DNA of 36,575 nucleotides, taken from assembly GCA_052143835.1 (NCBI GenBank), contig JBKQRV010000045.1:1-36575 (forward strand), read 5' to 3'. Positions 9,644 to 18,734 of this stretch are shown here, piece by piece. The position numbers and the translations under genes were made by a program. Source of the stretch: DASPPM01 sp052143835. Lineage in GTDB: Bacteria > Pseudomonadota > Alphaproteobacteria > JACZXZ01. Within the stretch, counting starts at the first letter, position 1. Each line of letters starts with the position of its first letter. Below the pieces are notes generated by a model. The model searched no databases and was not told the DNA's origin. It was given only the letters and a program-made list of their open reading frames with translations.

Positions 9644-10213
9644 TCACGAGAGCGCTGCGAGAACGTCCTTGCTTTCGACCACGGTCGCGTATTCCCCGTG
9701 CATATTGGCGAGCGAGAGCGCATGGACGCGCGCGGCGGAATGGAGCTCGCCGGCGAGATCGCGCTTTTCGACCGTGAAGCAGCCGTCGGCCACGACGTAG
9801 GTGTCGAAGCCGAGATTGCCCGCCATGCGCACGGTCGCCTCGACCGAATTGTTGGTGATGACGCCGACGACGACGAGGGTCGTTTGACCGCTCGCGCGCA
9901 AAAGCGCCTCGAGCTCGGTGCCGATGAAGGCGCTATTCGTCTCTTTTGCGACGATGCGCTCGCCCGCGAGCGGCATCGCTTCCGGCTTGAAGTCGTGTCC
10001 CGGCTGGCCAGGGCGATAGGTCGAGTTGGGCTCACGCGAATCGTGTCGGATGTGGATGATGGGCATGCGCCGTCGGCGCCAGGCCGCGAGCAGGCCGGCG
10101 ACGACCCTTTCGCATCCCGGATTGTTGCGCCGGCCCCAGCTCGGATCGTCGATCGCCTTCTGCAGATCGATCGCCAGGAGCACGGCATTCGGCGCGAGCG
10201 TGAGCTTGGGCAT
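9644..10213 (-). CDS. isochorismatase-family (cysteine hydrolase-like) protein with Ser at the nucleophile position
   Basis: The 189-residue protein has the isochorismatase-like hydrolase fold. Asp16 lies in LLAIDLQ and Lys90 in VAKETNSAF, the usual first two members of the Asp-Lys-Cys triad. The third motif, normally GVxTxxCVExT, reads GVITNNSVEATVRMAGNLGF, so the nucleophile position is Ser123. Substrates of the family include amides such as nicotinamide and N-carbamoyl compounds as well as isochorismate; none can be chosen here. It either uses a non-cysteine mechanism, as true isochorismatases do, or is altered in activity. It is downstream of the DUF2244 gene on the same strand. Confidence 0.85.
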   Translation of the reverse strand: MPKLTLAPNAVLLAIDLQKAIDDPSWGRRNNPGCERVVAGLLAAWRRRRMPIIHIRHDSREPNSTYRPGQPGHDFKPEAMPLAGERIVAKETNSAFIGTELEALLRASGQTTLVVVGVITNNSVEATVRMAGNLGFDTYVVADGCFTVEKRDLAGELHSAARVHALSLANMHGEYATVVESKDVLAALS

Positions 10214-10279
10214 GGCCTCTTTGGCGCTCGAGGGAGGGCCAAGACCGGCGCCTCTGCGCCGTATCTCGCCGCCGCTAGC

Positions 10280-10840
10280 TCAGCCTGGCTGCGGCGCCTC
10301 GGCTGCGCTCGCCAAGGCGGCCCCTCGCGCCGTGTCGCGCTGGCGGCGGAGTGCCTGGCTGAGTGCGGCTGCGAACTCGAAGCGCTCGCCCGGCGAAAGG
10401 AAGGCGCCAAGGACGAGGGAGCGGCCATGGGAGGTCAGGCGCAACTGGCTATGATGCTGGGGCGGATCGTCCAACTCGACCCTGAGCCAATAGGGCTGGA
10501 AGCTCCAGCGCGCGCGCCTTCTCCCGGGGCCGATGCGCTCGACCACGAGCGCGTCCGTGGTGAGCTTGACCGTCTCGTAAAGACGCGCCGAGCGGTAGCT
10601 GGCCCGGAAGGCGAGATAGATCAGGAGAACATCGAGTCCGAAATAACCGAATACCGGCCAGGCGCCGTGCAGGGCGAAAAACATGCCGGAGACGAAGCTC
10701 ACGGCGCTTATGAGCGCCATCAGCACCCAGAAGCCGGTCGGACTCAAGCTGCGGTGCGGCGTCAGCACGGCATCGAAGTAGACGCCTGCTGCGGCGGCAC
10801 TCGCGGGGGTGGAGGTGCTTTGACTCATAGCCGGCATCAT
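10280..10840 (-). CDS. DUF2244 membrane protein
   Basis: The 186-residue protein has FDAVLTPHRSLSP before a pair of membrane helices (about 37-58 and 62-79), followed by a cytoplasmic beta-rich part (ALVVERIGPGRRRARWSFQPYWLRVEL), the usual DUF2244 layout. The function of the family is unknown. Three possible ATG starts exist (10840, 10837, 10828), none with a strong ribosome site; the longest is given. The C-terminal tail is alanine-rich. It is divergent from nth, with about 95 bases between the starts. Confidence 0.85.
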   Translation of the reverse strand: MMPAMSQSTSTPASAAAAGVYFDAVLTPHRSLSPTGFWVLMALISAVSFVSGMFFALHGAWPVFGYFGLDVLLIYLAFRASYRSARLYETVKLTTDALVVERIGPGRRRARWSFQPYWLRVELDDPPQHHSQLRLTSHGRSLVLGAFLSPGERFEFAAALSQALRRQRDTARGAALASAAEAPQPG

Positions 10841-10935
10841 AAGGTGGCGCGCCCCGCCGGGTCAAAGGGCGGACTTTCGCAAGCAAGGCCAGAGAAGCCT
10901 TCCGGGTTGCCCGCCCTCTCGCTAAAGTGGCCGTC

Positions 10936-11571
10936 ATGAAGAAGGAGGCCGTCGAGGAAATCTTCCGCCGCCTGGCCGCCGACCGCCCGATCCCGCGGGG
11001 CGAGCTCGCGTTCATCAATCCCTACACGCTCCTCGTCGCGGTCGTGCTCTCGGCCCAGGCGACGGACGCGAGCGTCAACAAGGCGACGGTGCCGCTCTTC
11101 AAGCGCGCGGACACGCCCGCGAAGATGCTCAAGCTCGGCGAGGCCCGGCTCAGGGACTACATCAAGACGATCGGCCTTTACAACAGCAAGGCCAAGCACA
11201 TCATCGCGCTAAGCGAGATCCTGGTGCGCGAGCATGGCGGCCAAGTGCCGCACCAGCGCGAGAAGCTGGAAGCGCTCCCAGGCGTGGGGCGCAAGACCGC
11301 GAACGTGGTCATGAACGTCGCCTTCGGCGAGCCCACCATCGCGGTCGACACCCACATCTTCCGCCTTGCCAACCGCACCGGCCTCGCCCCCGGCAAGACC
11401 CCCCACGAGGTCGAGCAGAAGCTCCTCAAGCGGGTCCCGGAGGGCTATAAGCTCCACGCCCACCACTGGCTCATCCTCCACGGGCGCTACGTGTGCAAGG
11501 CGCGCAAGCCCGACTGCCCGCGCTGCGTCATCCGTGACCTCTGCCGCTTTAAGGGTAAGACGACCGCTTGA
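10936..11571 (+). CDS. nth: endonuclease III (DNA glycosylase/AP lyase)
   Basis: The 211-residue enzyme removes oxidised pyrimidines from DNA and cuts at abasic sites. The helix-hairpin-helix reads LPGVGRKTANVV with catalytic Lys120, the catalytic Asp138 lies in AVDTHIF, and the [4Fe-4S] ligands are Cys187, Cys194, Cys197 and Cys203, the same numbering as in E. coli Nth. The ATG at 10936 is chosen because the residues then align with E. coli; a GTG at 10927 is also in frame. It converges on the lipoprotein gene. Confidence 0.97.
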   Translation: MKKEAVEEIFRRLAADRPIPRGELAFINPYTLLVAVVLSAQATDASVNKATVPLFKRADTPAKMLKLGEARLRDYIKTIGLYNSKAKHIIALSEILVREHGGQVPHQREKLEALPGVGRKTANVVMNVAFGEPTIAVDTHIFRLANRTGLAPGKTPHEVEQKLLKRVPEGYKLHAHHWLILHGRYVCKARKPDCPRCVIRDLCRFKGKTTA

Positions 11572-11664
11572 CGGCGTAGAGAGCCTCGGCGGCTCATACG
11601 CGAGCGGCCGTACGCGTACGCAAAGCCCGGGGATTGCGCCCCTGAGGGCCCTGTACGCGGCCTG

Positions 11665-12306
11665 CTAATGCCCACGCGCGCCGGTCGAAACCAAGGATAC
11701 CGAGGGCGCCGTGCCGGGCCGTACGGCATTGGCGCCAGGCGACTCGGCGGGCTCCGCCGGCGGCTTTCCCTTTGCCTCGGCGCAAACGGGTGGATGCGCT
11801 TCGGTAGGGTCATCGATACGCACCTCGGAATAGCTCACCCGGAAAATGCCGTTGTCCTCGTAAAGGAAGACGTGCAGCACGCAGCCGGCGCCGGCGTATT
11901 GCCAAAGCTGGGCCGGCCCGTCCCGGCGCAACAAGGTGGGATCGCCGAATGCGGCCTTGAGCTCGGCCGCCGAAAGTCCGTTGAGCTGGGTGATGGTGAG
12001 CACGCTCGGCGAGGCTTGGGGCGGCTTCGGCCCTGCCGGCAGTGACGCCGTCACCAGCTCGGCGCCGGGAGCTGCGGCAGGCGGTGGTGCCTCCTTCTCG
12101 GGAGGAACGACGACCAGCGCGCCGCCAGGATCAGGTACCGTACGCTCGGCCAGTCGATCCGGATTCCCGCTGCCGAGGCCCGCGGCGGCTTCGGCGAGCC
12201 CAGCCCCAGGCGGTGGTGCGCAGGCCGCGACAAGCGCGCCCAGGGCGGCAAGCGCGCACCACGCCGCCCACGCGCCGCAAGGCGCCCCCAGCCTCTCTCC
12301 GGACAC
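11665..12306 (-). CDS. predicted lipoprotein of unknown function
   Basis: The 213-residue product starts at a GTG and has a signal peptide ending in a lipobox LVAAC (Cys29). A Pro/Ala-rich linker leads to a conserved-looking core, LTITQLNGLSAAELKAAFGDPTLLRRDGPAQLW, followed by GCVLHVFLYEDN. This resembles the small SmpA/BamE-like fold, in which a short helix-loop precedes a GxP motif and beta strands, but I do not assign it to that family. The mature protein should be anchored in the envelope. The tail is again Pro/Ala-rich. Confidence 0.75.
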   Translation of the reverse strand: MSGERLGAPCGAWAAWCALAALGALVAACAPPPGAGLAEAAAGLGSGNPDRLAERTVPDPGGALVVVPPEKEAPPPAAAPGAELVTASLPAGPKPPQASPSVLTITQLNGLSAAELKAAFGDPTLLRRDGPAQLWQYAGAGCVLHVFLYEDNGIFRVSYSEVRIDDPTEAHPPVCAEAKGKPPAEPAESPGANAVRPGTAPSVSLVSTGARGH

Positions 12307-12405
12307 GACGACAGCCTCCTCCCCGACGCGTGTATTCGCCCCTTATGGGGCTTCCCCCTGGTCGTGCGTTTTTCTTTGCGATCGAGCCGTAACGATCCCT
12401 CGGTC

Positions 12406-13083
12406 TTACGCCTCGCCGACACCCGCCGCCGCCGCGGCCATGCCCGGATTCCCCTCGCTTGGCGCACTTGGCGCACCTGGCGCCGCTACGAGCCGCGCTG
12501 GTGCTGCCGTGGCGGCGGCGCCGAGGCTCTTCACGTCGCCGTTGATCTCCCCGCCTTGCTCGATCTCGATCCGGCCGTAATGGACGGTGCCCGTGACGCG
12601 GCCCGTGCTGTGGATGAGAAGGCGCTCGCGCACGGTGAGCGAGCCTTCGACGCGGCCCGAGATCTCGGCGCTTTCGACCTGCGCCGAGCCCTTGAAGGTG
12701 CCCGAGTCGGCTACCTCGATGGTACGGCAGTCGGTCAGCTCGGCCTCGACGGTGCCCTCGACGACCAGGCGCTCGCAGGCACTGATATGGCCATTGAGGT
12801 AGATCTCCCGGCCGACGATGAGCTTCTTGCTGTCGCTCGGCGCCGCCGGGCGCTCGATTCGGCGCGCGACGGCGGGAATATCGACGACTCGGCGCGGCAG
12901 GTCCGCGCGCGGGGCGGGCATCGCCGGTGTCTTGGCGGGCATCGCGGCCGGCCTGGCAAGCGCCTCCGGAAGGGTGGACCGGGCGAAAGGCTTTGCCCCC
13001 GGCGTGCCCGTGCCGAGAAGCGAGGACGGCAGCTCGTCTTGCGAGGAGCCGTCTCCGTCGGACTTCTTGCGCTTGAAGATCAT
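12406..13083 (-). CDS. bactofilin (polymer-forming cytoskeletal protein)
   Basis: The 225-residue protein has a basic, disordered N-terminus (MIFKRKKSDGDG), then a central right-handed beta-helix at about 85-195 with the typical six-residue rungs (LIVGREIYLNGHI, LVVEGTVEAEL, AEISGRVEGSL, VTGTVHYGRIEIEQGGEINGDV), then an Ala/Pro-rich tail. Bactofilins polymerise without nucleotide at the inner face of the membrane and guide local cell-wall growth, stalks or polar positioning. It stands about 100 bases upstream of the lipoprotein gene on the same strand, so the two may be co-transcribed. Confidence 0.93.
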   Translation of the reverse strand: MIFKRKKSDGDGSSQDELPSSLLGTGTPGAKPFARSTLPEALARPAAMPAKTPAMPAPRADLPRRVVDIPAVARRIERPAAPSDSKKLIVGREIYLNGHISACERLVVEGTVEAELTDCRTIEVADSGTFKGSAQVESAEISGRVEGSLTVRERLLIHSTGRVTGTVHYGRIEIEQGGEINGDVKSLGAAATAAPARLVAAPGAPSAPSEGNPGMAAAAAGVGEA

Positions 13084-13152
13084 GGCCGCCCCCTTCTCCT
13101 GCTCCGCACGAAGCCCCAGACAGTGCGGATTAAATCCTTTCGCCGCAAGGCT

Positions 13153-13833
13153 TTAGGACGCGGTGCGCGGCCCGTCCGCGCGCCTTATCCCGTGATAGAC
13201 GTGCACCATGAGGGCGGTCGCCACCACGGGTACGACCAGATTCACCACCGGCACGGTCAAGCTCACGGCGGTGAGCACCCCCACAAGGAGCATTTGAGCC
13301 GGATGGGCGAGCCTCATCCGTCGCGCCTCACGCGGCGCGAGTCGCCGGAACGCCACCAGCTCGAAATACGCCCGGCTCATAAGATAACCGTTCAAGCCAT
13401 AGAAAACAAACAGATTTATCGCTGGAACGAAAAGATAAACGGGAAGGGCCAGACAATTGAGGAGAAGGCTGGTCCCGGCAAAGCGCAAACCGGCGCGCGC
13501 GAGCTCACCCCAGCTCTGGCGCCGCGCCGGCCCCGCCTCGGGGTAGTGGCGCGCCTCGACCGCGTCCGCCACCTCGTCGAGAAAGAAGCTGACCACGACA
13601 CTCGCGACCACCGAGAAGAGCACGGCCGAAAGAAACGCGGCCGCGAGCACGCCGAGAAATCCCGCCGTCCATTGAAGCCACGGCTGTGCGAAATGAATCT
13701 GATCGATCGCCAGCCACACGCCTCCGAGCACGAGCGCAATCGCGAGAAGTGTTATCGCCATGCTCTTGAGCACGACGCCGGAAAGACGCGGATCGGAGAG
13801 CTGCGCGATGGATGAGACAAGATAGCCAAGCAT
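13153..13833 (-). CDS. EI24/CysZ-family membrane protein
   Basis: The 226-residue protein has about four to six hydrophobic segments (near 23-43, 53-84, 118-150 and 185-213) and the EI24-domain pattern FFLDEVADAVEARHYP followed by NLFVFYGLNGYLMSRAYFELVAFRR. CysZ members move sulfate for cysteine synthesis; other members are uncharacterised, and no cys genes are near, so transport of sulfate is not claimed. The ATG has AGGA 4-8 bases upstream. It is divergent from the PfkB kinase gene. Confidence 0.88.
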   Translation of the reverse strand: MLGYLVSSIAQLSDPRLSGVVLKSMAITLLAIALVLGGVWLAIDQIHFAQPWLQWTAGFLGVLAAAFLSAVLFSVVASVVVSFFLDEVADAVEARHYPEAGPARRQSWGELARAGLRFAGTSLLLNCLALPVYLFVPAINLFVFYGLNGYLMSRAYFELVAFRRLAPREARRMRLAHPAQMLLVGVLTAVSLTVPVVNLVVPVVATALMVHVYHGIRRADGPRTAS

Positions 13834-14040
13834 GATTCCTCGAGCGCTCCCTTGTCGAAGACGGCACGCGCCGACCGGCCGCCGCTGCGCGCGTCGTGCA
13901 TTGCTTAGCGCAGCGCTCGCGGCGGGAGCAAGCCCGCGCAGGCGCGTAATTTGTTGCGGGCAAGGTCCGCATCGCTATACTGCGCGCGCCAAAGGCGGCC
14001 ATGCGAGTCCGCGGCGCGAAACGACAAGAAGGAAGCCAAC

Positions 14041-15051
14041 ATGGCCGGCGCCTCATCGGGCAAGACCCAATTCGACGCCGTGGGGATCGGCAACGCGATC
14101 GTCGACGTGCTGGCGCACGCGGAGGAAGCAGCACTCGTCGCACTTGGCCTCACCAAGGGGACCATGACCCTCATCGATGCGACGGAAGCCGAGACGCTTT
14201 ACCGCCACATGGGGCCGGGCATCGAGTGCTCGGGCGGCTCGGCCGCGAATACCATCGCGGGCTTGGCCTCGCTCGGCGCCAAGGCTGCCTTCATCGGCAA
14301 GGTCAAGAGCGACCAGCTCGGCCAGGTCTTCCGCCACGACATCCAGAGCCTGGGCGTGCATTTCACCACCCCGCCCGCGGCATCCGGGCCGCCGACCGCG
14401 CGCTGCTTCGTCTTCGTGACCCCCGATGCGCAGCGCACCTTGCAGACCTATCTCGGCGCCTGCGTGGAGCTCGGCGCGGAGGATATCGACGCCGCGATGA
14501 TCGCCGCCTCGCGCGTCACCTATCTCGAAGGCTATCTCTACGATCCGCCGCGCGCCAAGGAGGCCTTCCGCAAGGCCTGCGATATCGCCCACGCGAGCTC
14601 GCGCGAAGTGGCGCTCTCGCTCTCCGATCCTTTCTGCGTGAGCCGTCACCGCCGCGAGTTCCGCGAGCTGGTGGCGGACCACGTCGACATTCTCTTCGCC
14701 AACGAGCATGAGATCACCGCACTCTACGAGGCCGAGAATTTCGATGCGGCGCTCCAGGCGGTGCGCGGCCACTGCGAGATCGCCTGTCTCACGCGCAGCG
14801 AAAAGGGTTCGATCGTCTTGAGCAAGGACGAGGTGCATGTGATCGACGCGGCTCCCGTCGCGCACGTGGTGGACACGACGGGAGCCGGCGATCTCTATGC
14901 GGCGGGATTTCTCTACGGTTATACGCGCGGCCACGGGCTCGCGGCGAGCGGCCGGCTCGCCAGTCTTTGCGCGGCCGAGGTGATCGGCCACATCGGCGCC
15001 CGCCCCGAGACCGCGCTCACGGAGCTCGCCCGCGTCGCGGGCCTGGCATAG
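14041..15051 (+). CDS. PfkB-family kinase, adenosine-kinase-like
   Basis: The 336-residue protein is a ribokinase-fold sugar or nucleoside kinase. It has FDAVGIGNAIVDVLA at the start, the substrate-binding GGSAANTIAGLASLG stretch, and the PfkB signature DTTGAGDLYAAGFLYG with catalytic Asp284. Alphaproteobacterial proteins of this form are usually annotated as adenosine kinase, phosphorylating adenosine to AMP; that substrate is from family knowledge, not visible here. The ATG at 14041 follows AAGGAAG. It is the first of a run of plus-strand genes and is followed by a palindromic repeat. Confidence 0.92.
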   Translation: MAGASSGKTQFDAVGIGNAIVDVLAHAEEAALVALGLTKGTMTLIDATEAETLYRHMGPGIECSGGSAANTIAGLASLGAKAAFIGKVKSDQLGQVFRHDIQSLGVHFTTPPAASGPPTARCFVFVTPDAQRTLQTYLGACVELGAEDIDAAMIAASRVTYLEGYLYDPPRAKEAFRKACDIAHASSREVALSLSDPFCVSRHRREFRELVADHVDILFANEHEITALYEAENFDAALQAVRGHCEIACLTRSEKGSIVLSKDEVHVIDAAPVAHVVDTTGAGDLYAAGFLYGYTRGHGLAASGRLASLCAAEVIGHIGARPETALTELARVAGLA

Positions 15052-15057
15052 CAGACG

Positions 15058-15214
15058 TTCCACCACGGAGACACGGAGGCCACGGAGAAGCGATCTGGAT
15101 CGCTTCGCCTTCGGCTCGCGATGACGGATTGAGTTCGTCATTGCGAGGAGGCGAAGCCGACGAAGCAATCTAGGGGAAAGTCGTTCTCCGTGCTCTCCGT
15201 GTCTCCGTGGTGAA
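15058..15214. repeat. nested palindromic repeat, copy 2
   Basis: Two inverted repeats are nested. The outer arms are CACCACGGAGACACGGAG (from 15061) and its complement ending near 15212 (CTCCGTGTCTCCGTGGTG). The inner arms (about 15091-15130 and 15137-15172) carry CGATCTGGATCGCTTCGCC...CGCGATGACG and CGTCATTGCGAGGAGGCGAAGC...GAAGCAATCTAG, the same family as copies 1 and 3. It occupies most of the 270-base gap between the PfkB kinase and typA. Confidence 0.8.
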
Positions 15215-15323
15215 CCTACCTAATCAGTCAGCCGAATTCGCGTGGAGACGGGTTGTGCTCGACCGGCGTGATCACTATTTTACCGACGCGCGTCACCTTT
15301 AGCTTAAGAGCAAGACCCGCTCC

Positions 15324-17141
15324 ATGGACATCCGCAACCTCGCGATCATCGCGCACGTCGACCACGGCAAGACGACGCTCATCGACGTCCTGCTCAGGGA
15401 AAGCGGTGCGGTGCGCGCTCATCAGGCCATGGCGGAGCGGGCGATGGATTCGAACGACCTCGAGCGCGAGCGCGGCATCACCATCCTCGCCAAATGCACC
15501 TCGGTCGCCTGGCGCGGGGTGCGCCTCAACATCGTCGACACGCCGGGACACGCGGATTTCGGCGGCGAGGTCGAGCGCATCCTCGATATGGTCGACGGTG
15601 CGGTTGTGCTGGTGGATGCGGCAGAGGGCCCGCTGCCGCAGACCAAGTTCGTGCTCATGAAGGCACTGCGCCTCGGCTTGCGGCCGATCGTGCTGATCAA
15701 CAAATGCGACCGGCCCGACGCCCGGCCGCACGAGGTGCACGAGGAGATCTTCGACCTCTTCGCCGCCCTCGAGGCGAGCGAGGCACAGCTCGATTTTCCG
15801 GTCCTCTTCGCCTCCGGCCGCGAGGGCTGGGCCGCCCCCACGCTCGAGGCCCCGCGCGCGGGCCTGGCCCCCCTCTTCGAGCTCATCATCGCCCACATCC
15901 CCCCGCCCAAGGCCGATCACGACGGCCCTTTCGCCATGCTCGCGAGCACGCTCGAGTATGATTCCTACCTGGGCCGCGTGCTCACCGGCCGCATCTATGC
16001 GGGGAGTGCCAGGCTCAACATGGCGGTCAAGTCCCTCGCGCGCGACGGCAGCATGATCGAGGAGGGCCGGCTCACCAAGCTCCTCGCCTTCCGCGGCCTC
16101 GAGCGCGTGCCCATCGACTATGCCGAGGCCGGCGACATCATCGCGATCGCGGGGCTCGAGCGCACCACGGTCGCCGATACGCTGTGCGCGCCCGAGGTGA
16201 GCGAGCCGCTCAAGGCCCAGCCGATCGATCCGCCGACCATCGCCATGACCTTCTCGGTCAATGATTCCCCGCTCGCCGGGCGGGACGGCTGGCGCCTCAC
16301 TTCGCGCGAGATCGGCACGCGCCTGAAGCGCGAGGCCGAGGGCAACGTCGCGATCAAGATCGGCGAATCCGAGGAGCGCGACGCCTTCGAGGTCGCCGGG
16401 CGCGGCGAGCTGCAGCTCGGCGTGCTCATCGAGACCATGCGGCGCGAGGGCTTCGAGCTCTCGATCAGCCGGCCGCGCGTGCTCTTCAAGAGCGAGCCTT
16501 CGAGCGGGCAGCGCCTCGAGCCGATCGAGGAGGCGGTGATCGACGTGGACGAGGCCTTCACCGGGGTGGTCATCGACGGGCTCGCGGCGCGCAAGGGCGA
16601 GCTCGTCGAGATGAAGCCCTCGGGGGGCGGGAAGACGCGGCTCGTCTTCCACGTCCCCTCGCGCGGGCTCATCGGCTATCAGGGCGAGTTCCTGACCGAG
16701 ACGCGCGGCACGGGCGTGCTCTCGCGGCTCTTCCACGGCTATGCGCCCTTCCGGGGTGCCATGGAAGGGCGCCGCAACGGCGTGCTCGTCTCGCTCGAGA
16801 GCGGGCTCGCCGTCGCTTACGCGCTCTGGAATCTCGAGGAGCGCGGCGTGCTCTTCATCACGCCGGGCGAGCAGGTCTATGACGGCATGATCATCGGCGA
16901 GCACAGCCGCGACAACGACCTCGAGGTCAATCCCTTGAAGGGCCGGCAGCTCACCAACTTCCGTGCCGCCGGCAAGGAGGAGGCCGTGCGCCTGACCCCG
17001 CCGCGCCTCCTCACCCTCGAGCAGGCGATCTCCTACATCGCCGACGACGAGCTCGTCGAGGTGACGCCCGCCGCGATCCGGCTGCGCAAGCAATACCTCA
17101 ACCGCCACGAGCGCAAGAAAGAGGCGCGCAAGGCGGGGTAA
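15324..17141 (+). CDS. typA: ribosome-associated GTPase TypA/BipA
   Basis: The 605-residue translational GTPase has G1 AHVDHGKTTL (10-19), the switch RERGITI, G3 DTPGHADF, and G4 NKCD, followed by EF-G-like domains and the BipA-specific C-terminal domain (LIGYQGEFLTETRGTGVLS). TypA binds the ribosome and assists 50S assembly and translation under stress and at low temperature. The length is typical. The ATG was chosen by alignment of MDIRNLAIIAHVDHGK; its ribosome site is weak. The 1076-codon antisense frame across it is a shadow. Confidence 0.97.
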   Translation: MDIRNLAIIAHVDHGKTTLIDVLLRESGAVRAHQAMAERAMDSNDLERERGITILAKCTSVAWRGVRLNIVDTPGHADFGGEVERILDMVDGAVVLVDAAEGPLPQTKFVLMKALRLGLRPIVLINKCDRPDARPHEVHEEIFDLFAALEASEAQLDFPVLFASGREGWAAPTLEAPRAGLAPLFELIIAHIPPPKADHDGPFAMLASTLEYDSYLGRVLTGRIYAGSARLNMAVKSLARDGSMIEEGRLTKLLAFRGLERVPIDYAEAGDIIAIAGLERTTVADTLCAPEVSEPLKAQPIDPPTIAMTFSVNDSPLAGRDGWRLTSREIGTRLKREAEGNVAIKIGESEERDAFEVAGRGELQLGVLIETMRREGFELSISRPRVLFKSEPSSGQRLEPIEEAVIDVDEAFTGVVIDGLAARKGELVEMKPSGGGKTRLVFHVPSRGLIGYQGEFLTETRGTGVLSRLFHGYAPFRGAMEGRRNGVLVSLESGLAVAYALWNLEERGVLFITPGEQVYDGMIIGEHSRDNDLEVNPLKGRQLTNFRAAGKEEAVRLTPPRLLTLEQAISYIADDELVEVTPAAIRLRKQYLNRHERKKEARKAG

Positions 17142-17172
17142 GCGGTGTCCAATTGCACACCGCGCACGCGCC

Positions 17173-17255
17173 GTCATTGCGAGGAGGCGAAGCCGACGAA
17201 GCAATCCAGAATTGTCTGCTAATTCTGGATTGCTTCGCCTTCGGCTCGCAATGAC
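17173..17255. repeat. palindromic dispersed repeat, copy 3
   Basis: An almost perfect hairpin: GTCATTGCGAGGAGGCGAAG, then GAAGCAATCCAGAATT, pair with AATTCTGGATTGCTTC and CTCGCAATGAC around a short centre. It is the simplest member of the family that includes copies 1 and 2 and lies between typA and the permease gene. Confidence 0.85.
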
Positions 17256-17354
17256 CGTTGTCGGCGGTTGAAACGGGCTCGTCGCCGGCTCTGTGGCCCT
17301 TCCGTCCTGCCTGCCGTAGAATCGGGGCGAGCCTCGTCGAGAAAGGTTTCGCCC

Positions 17355-18650
17355 GTGCCCCGCAGTTGGCTCGCCGCCTTGCACGTCTATCGCGACCGCC
17401 GGGTGCTGGCCATCCTCGCGCTCGGCGTCTCGAGCGGGCTGCCGCTCCTTCTCACCTTCTCGACCTTGAGCGCCTGGCTCGCAACCGAGGGGGTGAGCAA
17501 GGCCTCGATCGGCCTCTTCGCCGCGGTCGGGCTGCCCTACTCGCTCAAGTTTCTGTGGTCGCCGCTCATCGACGGACTGCCGCTTCCCCTTTTCGGCCGC
17601 TTGGGGCAGCGGCGCGGCTGGGCGATCCTGGTCCAGCTTCTCCTCATCGCCGCGATCCTGGCGCTTGGCAGCCTGACGCCTGCGCAAGAGCCGGTCGCGA
17701 CCGCGGCCTTGGCCCTTCTCGTCGCCTTTCTCTCGGCGAGCCAGGACATCGTGATCGATGCCTACCGCGTCGAGATTCTCGGGCCCGAGCAGCAAGGGGC
17801 CGGCGCCACCATGATCCAGATGGGCTACCGCATCGGCCTCCTGATCGCAGGTGCGGGGGCGCTCTACCTCGCGGACGCCTTCGGCTGGCATGTCGCCTAC
17901 GCGGTGATGGCGCTCCTCATCGGCATCGGGATCGTGACCATCCTCGCCAACGCGGAGCCCGCAGCGGCTGCGCCGGCCGCGCGCGCGGCGCGGAGGACCG
18001 CACTCCCGTTGGCACTCTGGGCGCGCGCCCACGTGCTCGAGCCCTTCGCCGATTTCATGCGCCGCAGCGCCTGGCTCGCCATCCTTCTCTTCATCGTGCT
18101 CTATAAGCTCGGCGACGCGGTCGCCGGCGTCATGGCCAACCCGCTTTACATCGGTCTCGGCTTCTCGCTTTCCGAGATCGCGAGCGTGTCCAAAGTCTTC
18201 GGCTTCTTCGCGACCCTCGCCGGCGCCTTCCTGGGCGGGCTCATGGTGATGCGTCTCGGCCTCTTTCCGAGCCTCTTGATCTGCGGCGTGGCACAGTCCG
18301 CCTCCAACCTCATGTACGCGCTCCAGGCGGTTGCCGGGCACAATGTCGCCATGCTGGCACTCACCATCGCGACCGAGAACGTCACCGGCGGCATGGGATC
18401 GGCGGCGCTCGTGGCCTATCTCTCGGGGCTCTGCTCGCGCGGCTATACGGCCACGCAATACGCGCTCCTCTCCTCGCTCGCGACGGTGGGGCGCACCCTC
18501 ATCTCCTCGGCGAGCGGCTTTCTTGCCGAGGAGCTCGGCTGGATCGGCTTCTTCACGGCCGCGACCTTCCTCGGCGTGCCCGGCCTTCTCGCCCTCCTCT
18601 GGCTCATGCAGCGCGAGCGCCGCGCCGCCGCCGCCGCCACGGCGCGCTGA
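17355..18650 (+). CDS. AmpG-like major facilitator permease
   Basis: The 431-residue protein has about twelve membrane helices and AmpG-family marks: SGLPLLLTFSTLSAWLATEGVSKASIGLFA, then LPYSLKFLWSPLIDGLP, then SASQDIVIDAYRVE. AmpG takes anhydromuropeptides into the cytoplasm for cell-wall recycling and influences beta-lactamase induction; other members have different substrates, so the substrate is provisional. The GTG at 17355 is preferred, with AAAGG 8 bases before it; the upstream residues of the longer frame are Arg-rich and not membrane-like. It is followed by ald. Confidence 0.88.
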   Translation: MPRSWLAALHVYRDRRVLAILALGVSSGLPLLLTFSTLSAWLATEGVSKASIGLFAAVGLPYSLKFLWSPLIDGLPLPLFGRLGQRRGWAILVQLLLIAAILALGSLTPAQEPVATAALALLVAFLSASQDIVIDAYRVEILGPEQQGAGATMIQMGYRIGLLIAGAGALYLADAFGWHVAYAVMALLIGIGIVTILANAEPAAAAPAARAARRTALPLALWARAHVLEPFADFMRRSAWLAILLFIVLYKLGDAVAGVMANPLYIGLGFSLSEIASVSKVFGFFATLAGAFLGGLMVMRLGLFPSLLICGVAQSASNLMYALQAVAGHNVAMLALTIATENVTGGMGSAALVAYLSGLCSRGYTATQYALLSSLATVGRTLISSASGFLAEELGWIGFFTAATFLGVPGLLALLWLMQRERRAAAAATAR

Positions 18651-18734
18651 GCACGACCCGGGTGCGGCACTTTCCGCGCTTTACCCCTCGCCGTGCGAAG
18701 CGCGATACTCCGGCAAAACGAGGGGAGACAAATC

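Noticed and set aside
15228..18458. A 1076-codon open frame on the minus strand
   Set aside because: It lies antisense to typA and the permease, both with clear family motifs. Its product is a His/Arg/Asp/Leu-rich sequence typical of the shadow strand of high-GC genes.
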